Positions 60,028-64,000 of a DNA stretch of 64,000 nucleotides are shown piece by piece; the first letter of the stretch is position 1, and each line of letters begins with the position of its first letter. A model generated the notes under the pieces. It was not told the DNA's origin, did no database searches, and saw only the letters and a list, made by a program, of their open reading frames with translations. This DNA is from Cohnella phaseoli (GTDB taxonomy: Bacteria > Bacillota > Bacilli > Paenibacillales > Paenibacillaceae), in contig NZ_QRDZ01000030.1 of NCBI RefSeq assembly GCF_003386235.1, forward strand, positions 1 through 64,000, read 5' to 3'. A program made the position numbers and the translations under genes.

Positions 60028-60378
60028 ATGAGAAAAGGAATATCGCGTGATACGATCGAAGCCACTATTGTCTATATGAAAGGCCACTTGCAGGAGAAGA
60101 TTACGAGGGACCAGTTGGCCGCGCTGGCGGGCCTGACTCCGGAGCACTATTCGCGGGTGTTCAATAAGTTCACCGGACATTCTCCATTCGAATATATGAG
60201 GGTACTGCGCGTCGAACGCGCGCTGGAGCTGCTGCAGCGCTCGCCGATTAAGGTCAAAGAGGTTGCCCGGCGGGTCGGTATTGACGACCCGTATTACTTC
60301 AGCCGCATGTTCAAGCGGCTGACCGGCGCGGCTCCGTCGGCGAGCAAATGCACGCAGACGATCGGCGCGGGCCTCTGA
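60028..60378 (+). CDS. Stand-alone AraC DNA-binding domain
   Basis: A 116-aa protein consisting only of the AraC double helix-turn-helix (LAALAGLTPEHYSRVFNKFTGHSPFEYMR and VKEVARRVGIDDPYYFSRMFKRLTGAAP); no sensor domain. ATG 60028 has AAGGAGG upstream. MarA/SoxS-like in size, so its activity would be set by its own level, here by Fur. It ends 98 nt before the nicotianamine-synthase-like gene, in the same direction. Confidence 0.88.
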   Translation: MRKGISRDTIEATIVYMKGHLQEKITRDQLAALAGLTPEHYSRVFNKFTGHSPFEYMRVLRVERALELLQRSPIKVKEVARRVGIDDPYYFSRMFKRLTGAAPSASKCTQTIGAGL

Positions 60379-60475
60379 CCGAAATCGACTGAACCGGCAG
60401 ATGACATCATCCGCCTGTCCCGCTTCATATACTTCCTGTATTTGACGTTGTCAGAGACGGAGGGATGGGCAGGCG

Positions 60476-61306
60476 ATGCTAAGCGAGGAATGTTTTGCGG
60501 AAGGCATGCGCGCGTGGGCGGACAAATTGAATGAACTTGGAGCCGAAGTATGCCGTCGTCCGGATAGCTGGTTGCGGCTTGGCGCCGAACTGGATCGGTT
60601 ATGCGAGTTTATTTTGCGCGAAGATAACGAACGGTTCCAATGGCGCCTGGAGAGCGACAGGGATGCGCAGGAAGCGGCGGGGAGTCTAAGGGACGCTTCA
60701 GCCCGGGCGCTGGGCGCGCTGGAGAAAATGAGGGCGAGACAAATCTGCGCGCACGGACGCAGCGTCGATCTATATTCCTCCTTGCTGTCCGCGTCCGTGA
60801 GGGAGGAGCGGGAGGGCATGCGCCTCCGTCGGGGGGACAGGGTAATGTTTATCGGTTCCGGCGCGTTTCCCGCGTCGGCCTTCGCCATTGCGGAAACGGC
60901 GTCGGAGGTACTGTGCGTCGATATTGACGAGGAAGCGATTAGGCACGGAACGGAGCTTGCCCGGTATTTGGGTATGAAAGCTTCGTTTCGTTTTTTGCGC
61001 AGCCATCTGGACGACCCCGAATTCGTAAGCGCAGCTACGCACGTGTTCATTGCTTCTCTGGTGCCTGAGAAGCGGGATATTTTGCGCGAGCTGCGCTCCT
61101 ATGTTCGGCCCGATTGCCGCATCGTCGTCAGGTACGGCAACGGCCTCAAGTCTCTGTTTAATTACCCGCTGGACACCGGAGCGCTGACGGAATGGCGCGC
61201 TGCGGCTCCGGGCATGACCGGGCGTATCTACGACACGGCGATTTTGCGGTCGCGGACGACGGCTTACGAATGGCAGAACAGCCATTTCATCGCTTCGGGT
61301 ACATAG
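60476..61306 (+). CDS. Nicotianamine-synthase-like enzyme (CntL/NAS family)
   Basis: A 276-aa protein. An N-terminal helical region (1-95) is followed by a Rossmann-type SAM domain with FIGSG (125-129), the acidic VDIDEE strand end, and the run VPEKRDILRELRSYVRPDCRIVVRYGNGLKSLFNYP. This order matches archaeal NAS and staphylococcal CntL (FIGxG, EPKR, YV, RY.G, P). A Glu-rich stretch before the SAM domain (REERE, about 109-113) may hold the catalytic Glu. Such enzymes transfer aminobutyrate from SAM to an amine, building opine or nicotianamine metallophores. No opine dehydrogenase (CntM) or histidine racemase (CntK) is in the window, so the product is unknown. Its last 43 nt overlap the convergent esterase gene. 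Confidence 0.82.
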   Translation: MLSEECFAEGMRAWADKLNELGAEVCRRPDSWLRLGAELDRLCEFILREDNERFQWRLESDRDAQEAAGSLRDASARALGALEKMRARQICAHGRSVDLYSSLLSASVREEREGMRLRRGDRVMFIGSGAFPASAFAIAETASEVLCVDIDEEAIRHGTELARYLGMKASFRFLRSHLDDPEFVSAATHVFIASLVPEKRDILRELRSYVRPDCRIVVRYGNGLKSLFNYPLDTGALTEWRAAAPGMTGRIYDTAILRSRTTAYEWQNSHFIASGT

Positions 61307-62016
61307 AGAACGCCTTTGGCGAAGGAATGCACATCGCTCTCGTATACGGTCATACTGGCAGTGTGCCCGGTAAAACCGGTTTGCAGCAGATGACGATAGA
61401 TCGTTTTGTGATTGGGCACCATCCACTGCTGTCCGTTCGTTCGCTCGGAGCCCTCGGCATGGCCGACATTGATATAGAGCCGTTGGCCCGCATTTCGAAT
61501 AGGCAGCCGTTGTATCCATTCCGCGAAGCCGGGAAACCAGAACGAGCCGGAGAAGCTGCCGACGCGCCCGAACACGTCAGGGTACAGCAAGGCGGTATAG
61601 ACCGAGATCAAGCCGCCGAGCGAAAAGCCTATAATTCCGGTATTCCGCGCGTCGGGCAGCGTTCGGTAGCGGCTATCTACGTACGGCTTGAGCGTGTGGG
61701 AGAGATACGAGGCATATTGCGCCGCATTTCCGCCGAACAATCTGCCCGGCTCGAAAACGTTGGGGGCCGCAAACGGCGTATATTCGTCGTCCCGGTCGAA
61801 GGGAACGATTCCGACGAAGATAAGGCCGGGAAGCACTCCCCGGGCGGTCAATTCCCGGATCGCCCGGAGAGCTTCGCTATGCTCGGGATCGATCAGATCA
61901 CCGCCGTCCTGCACGTAGACGACCGGATAACGATGTTCGCCACCGTCATAATCGTCGGGCAAATAGACCGCCAGCTCGCGATCCGCCAGCTGGTCTTTCT
62001 GCAGGTGAAATTTCAT
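61264..62016 (-). CDS. Siderophore-esterase-like hydrolase (BesA/IroE/Fes type)
   Basis: A 250-aa alpha/beta-hydrolase of the esterase-D family. Nucleophile S132 in GFSLGG, the lid region YTPFAAPNVFEPGRLFGG, and catalytic His in ESDVHSF near 232. No signal peptide, so it acts in the cytoplasm. BesA-type enzymes open trilactone siderophores to free iron. It follows the AraC-lipoprotein gene by 21 nt on the same strand, which supports a siderophore role. RBS AGGAGG. Confidence 0.87.
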   Translation of the reverse strand: MKFHLQKDQLADRELAVYLPDDYDGGEHRYPVVYVQDGGDLIDPEHSEALRAIRELTARGVLPGLIFVGIVPFDRDDEYTPFAAPNVFEPGRLFGGNAAQYASYLSHTLKPYVDSRYRTLPDARNTGIIGFSLGGLISVYTALLYPDVFGRVGSFSGSFWFPGFAEWIQRLPIRNAGQRLYINVGHAEGSERTNGQQWMVPNHKTIYRHLLQTGFTGHTASMTVYESDVHSFAKGVLYVPEAMKWLFCHS

Positions 62017-62037
62017 TTTGCCAAGAGCCTCCTTGTA

Positions 62038-63066
62038 TTAAGAGACGAGAGCGGCACCAATTTGACCAACCACGTACTTCACCGCAAGCGGACCGCCCGC
62101 ATTCGCGGAAATGTCCATTTTGAACACTTTTCCGTTCTTCGCGGCGCTCAGCGAATTCCACACCTTGCTCTTATTCAGCTCCTCCAGCCTGCCATCGATG
62201 CCGTCCAAATAATCGACGACGAAAATAATGTCCGGATCAAGCATCGTCACGCCTTCCATAGAGACGGCGTCGTCCTCCAATTTGAAGGCGCCCGGAGATT
62301 TCATGCCGAGTCCTTCCGGATCGTACACGTATTCGATCGAGCTGTCGTCCAGCACGTAAAACGTATCCCCGTTGCCCGTCGGCCACAGGAACGTTACGGA
62401 CTGATCCTTGTAAGGAGCCAGCTTGGCCCGGGTATCGTTCATAAGCGCTGTCAATTCGGCGATATAAGCGTCCGCTTCCCGTTCCTTGCCGAGCAGCTTG
62501 GCGTATTCCCGCAATCTTTCCTTCCAATTCATCTCCTCGATGCTGAGCATGACGACCGGCGCAATTTTGCCAAGGTCCTCGTACACATCGTTATGCGTGC
62601 CGGAAAAAGCCAATATGAGATCGGGTTCCAGCTCCGTCATCATTTCCAAATTCGGCGTCACGACTTGCCCGATATCCGCTACCTGAGAAGTTTGCGCATA
62701 AGGCTTCAGCGTTTCGAACGCGTTCAAGATCCGGTCGGCCAGAACGGATGCGATCGGGGGCGTGTCCAGCGCGAACAGGTATTCCATCATACTGAAATGA
62801 GAGACGATAATTCGCTTCGGCTGAGCTTCCAGCTTCACGTTATTGCCTGTTGCGTCCGTGTAGGTTCTAGGCCATGCCGGCTGCGAGGTCTGGGAGATCG
62901 TCTCCGATACCCGAGGGACTGTCGTCTCGGCTTGCAAGGAGGCTGAAGCCGAGGAGGACCTAGGGTTGCTATTCGTCGCCGCTCCCGATCCCGAGCATGC
63001 GCTCAGCACCAGCGCGATTCCCAACACCAGCATAGCAAGCTTGCCTCTTTTCTCGAATTGAATCAT
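62038..63066 (-). CDS. Internally transcribed FecB-type lipoprotein (3' part of the fused frame)
   Basis: A 342-aa lipoprotein starting at ATG 63066 with AGGGAGAGG upstream and lipobox LSAC (Cys about 24). The class III fold (AQPKRIIVSHFSMMEYLFALDTPPIASV ... LDPDIIFVVDYLDG) follows a Ser/Ala-rich linker. It has its own Fur-type promoter 30-90 nt upstream and is followed after 21 nt by the esterase gene. This is the most likely main source of the binding protein. Confidence 0.82.
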   Translation of the reverse strand: MIQFEKRGKLAMLVLGIALVLSACSGSGAATNSNPRSSSASASLQAETTVPRVSETISQTSQPAWPRTYTDATGNNVKLEAQPKRIIVSHFSMMEYLFALDTPPIASVLADRILNAFETLKPYAQTSQVADIGQVVTPNLEMMTELEPDLILAFSGTHNDVYEDLGKIAPVVMLSIEEMNWKERLREYAKLLGKEREADAYIAELTALMNDTRAKLAPYKDQSVTFLWPTGNGDTFYVLDDSSIEYVYDPEGLGMKSPGAFKLEDDAVSMEGVTMLDPDIIFVVDYLDGIDGRLEELNKSKVWNSLSAAKNGKVFKMDISANAGGPLAVKYVVGQIGAALVS

Positions 63067-63993
63067 GTTCCTGTCCTCTCCCTTGTTCAAACGGTCATAA
63101 TGAAAATGATTTTCATTATCATTTGCATTGTAACGCCCTGAAACTTCCGGCACAAGGGAGGATATGATCCGATTCGTATGACGATCTGATCCTGCATAAT
63201 CGGCGCTGCGGGCGGATCGATATTGACCGGGCGTCATGCCGGCGTATTTTTTGAACGTTTTGTTGAAATAGGAAATGTCGTTGTAGCCTACTCCTTCCGA
63301 GATGTCCTGTAGAGCGGCATCGGTGCGGAGCAGCAGCTCCTTGGCTTTGTCCATGCGCACCTTGATGAGATAGCCGATCGGGCTTTTACCCGTTCCCAGC
63401 TTGAATTGCTTGACGAGATGCGGAACGCTGTAGTTCAGCGCCTCCGCCATGCGCTCCAATGTGACGGACTCGGCGTAATGACGATGAATATAGCGGATAG
63501 CTTGTCCGACCAGGTCGGAAGGAAGCGGCGAGCGAGCGGGCTCGTCCATCTGCTCAAGAAGCTCGCACACCCACCTGTAAAACAGCGCTTTGACGCGCAG
63601 CGGCCGTATACCGTCTGTTCCGCCGCCGGCCCAGATCTCATACAAGCGGTCCAACTGGTTCAACAGGGAAACGGGACGGGAAGGGGAAAAGGAATAAGGC
63701 GCCAGGAGCCACGGATTGCGATCCGTCAGCGGCACCGTCTCTGGACGATACAAGGTGGGAAAGCGGAGCGCGTAGTGCACGGCGTAATATTCGAAATCCT
63801 CGTCTCCGACGGCGATATGGAGTACGAAGCCCTTGCTTCCGTGAAGCGCTTGGCATCCGGAGACGCTAAACGGCACATCGTCAAACCGGATCCGTGCGCT
63901 TCCGCGAAAGCTGTACAGGAACAGATGGGAAGGCAAAATATAGGGCGGCAGGTTGTCGCCCGCCCGCAGCTTGTGCAGACGGACGTCCAACAC
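62038..63993 (-). CDS. AraC regulator and FecB-type lipoprotein in one reading frame (5' end may lie outside)
   Basis: One frame of 651 codons from a GTG at 63993; the frame stays open to the window edge, so the true start may be a few codons outside. Residues about 1-170 form an AraC sensor and about 180-275 the double helix-turn-helix (MAEALNYSVPHLVKQFK, ISEGVGYNDISYFNKTFKKYAGMTPGQYR). A 30-35 residue linker leads to Met310, which begins a lipoprotein signal peptide with lipobox LSAC. A FecB-type domain fills 370-651. The linker codons contain a complete promoter and Fur palindrome (63097-63155), and NENHFHY is the translated Fur box. Either a dual-product gene or two genes that lost their stop codon. 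Confidence 0.85.
   Translation of the reverse strand: MLDVRLHKLRAGDNLPPYILPSHLFLYSFRGSARIRFDDVPFSVSGCQALHGSKGFVLHIAVGDEDFEYYAVHYALRFPTLYRPETVPLTDRNPWLLAPYSFSPSRPVSLLNQLDRLYEIWAGGGTDGIRPLRVKALFYRWVCELLEQMDEPARSPLPSDLVGQAIRYIHRHYAESVTLERMAEALNYSVPHLVKQFKLGTGKSPIGYLIKVRMDKAKELLLRTDAALQDISEGVGYNDISYFNKTFKKYAGMTPGQYRSARSADYAGSDRHTNRIISSLVPEVSGRYNANDNENHFHYDRLNKGEDRNMIQFEKRGKLAMLVLGIALVLSACSGSGAATNSNPRSSSASASLQAETTVPRVSETISQTSQPAWPRTYTDATGNNVKLEAQPKRIIVSHFSMMEYLFALDTPPIASVLADRILNAFETLKPYAQTSQVADIGQVVTPNLEMMTELEPDLILAFSGTHNDVYEDLGKIAPVVMLSIEEMNWKERLREYAKLLGKEREADAYIAELTALMNDTRAKLAPYKDQSVTFLWPTGNGDTFYVLDDSSIEYVYDPEGLGMKSPGAFKLEDDAVSMEGVTMLDPDIIFVVDYLDGIDGRLEELNKSKVWNSLSAAKNGKVFKMDISANAGGPLAVKYVVGQIGAALVS
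63097..63155 (-). promoter_or_regulatory. Fur-controlled promoter inside the AraC-lipoprotein frame
   Basis: On the minus strand TTGTGC (63150-63155), a 17-nt spacer and TACAAT (63127-63132), then a perfect 11-1-11 palindrome at 63097-63119 whose core is TGAAAAT-c-ATTTTCA, a strong Fur box. Same layout as at 59943. It lies wholly within the open frame. Confidence 0.88.
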
Positions 63994-64000
63994 CTTAACG

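Overview
This window looks like chromosomal DNA from a Paenibacillus-like member of the Bacillota. The pointers are a 5S rRNA end followed by a 15-gene tRNA array, a bacillithiol-type YtxJ protein, a Bacillus-like MntR/MntABCD set, frequent GTG/TTG starts behind strong GGAGG sites, and many AraC regulators and FecB-type lipoproteins. By eye the 33-64 kb part is more GC-rich than the 2-30 kb part. I see no prophage, CRISPR array or intact transposase.

Layout. 1-1.7 kb: 3' part of 5S rRNA and 15 tRNAs. 2-12.5 kb: two-component system, carboxylesterase, heterodimeric exporter-fold ABC pair 1, DHA2 MFS pump and a serine beta-lactamase-like hydrolase. 12.6-17.8 kb: ArsR-rhodanese/YtxJ redox operon with a divergent MFS, an LRR protein with an unknown partner, and a small SMR-like transporter. 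17.9-22.4 kb: an operon of EAL protein, FecCD permease, FecE ATPase, FecB lipoprotein and ferrochelatase-like protein. 22.6-28.4 kb: mntABCD-mntR and a YcgQ/YcgR-like pair. 28.6-32.4 kb: serA, yggS and a MocR-type regulator. 33.1-38 kb: two-component system plus a lipid-linked glycosyltransferase operon. 38.2-64 kb: a long iron/metallophore region.

The 38-64 kb region is built from repeated modules under Fur-like operators. The modules are AraC regulators, FecB-type lipoproteins and pairs of half-size exporter-fold ABC proteins resembling the YbtPQ/IrtAB siderophore importers. Also present are an extra homodimer-type ABC protein, a catalase, a nicotianamine-synthase-like enzyme and a BesA/IroE-like esterase. 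Twice, an AraC regulator and a FecB-type lipoprotein share one uninterrupted reading frame with a lipoprotein signal peptide in the middle. In one case a complete Fur-type promoter lies inside the frame and encodes the linker. Six FecB-type lipoproteins share this window with only one classical FecCD/FecE transporter, so the exporter-fold pairs are the likely partners of some of them.

Non-coding structure worth noting: a 293-bp element with terminal inverted repeats in two copies 20 kb apart, one of them nested in a 545-bp MITE-like element; a smaller related MITE-like hairpin; and a 31-codon remnant of a flavin monooxygenase gene next to a perfect Fur box. Start codons were moved from the longest ORF wherever a ribosome binding site or an upstream neighbour indicated a better one.
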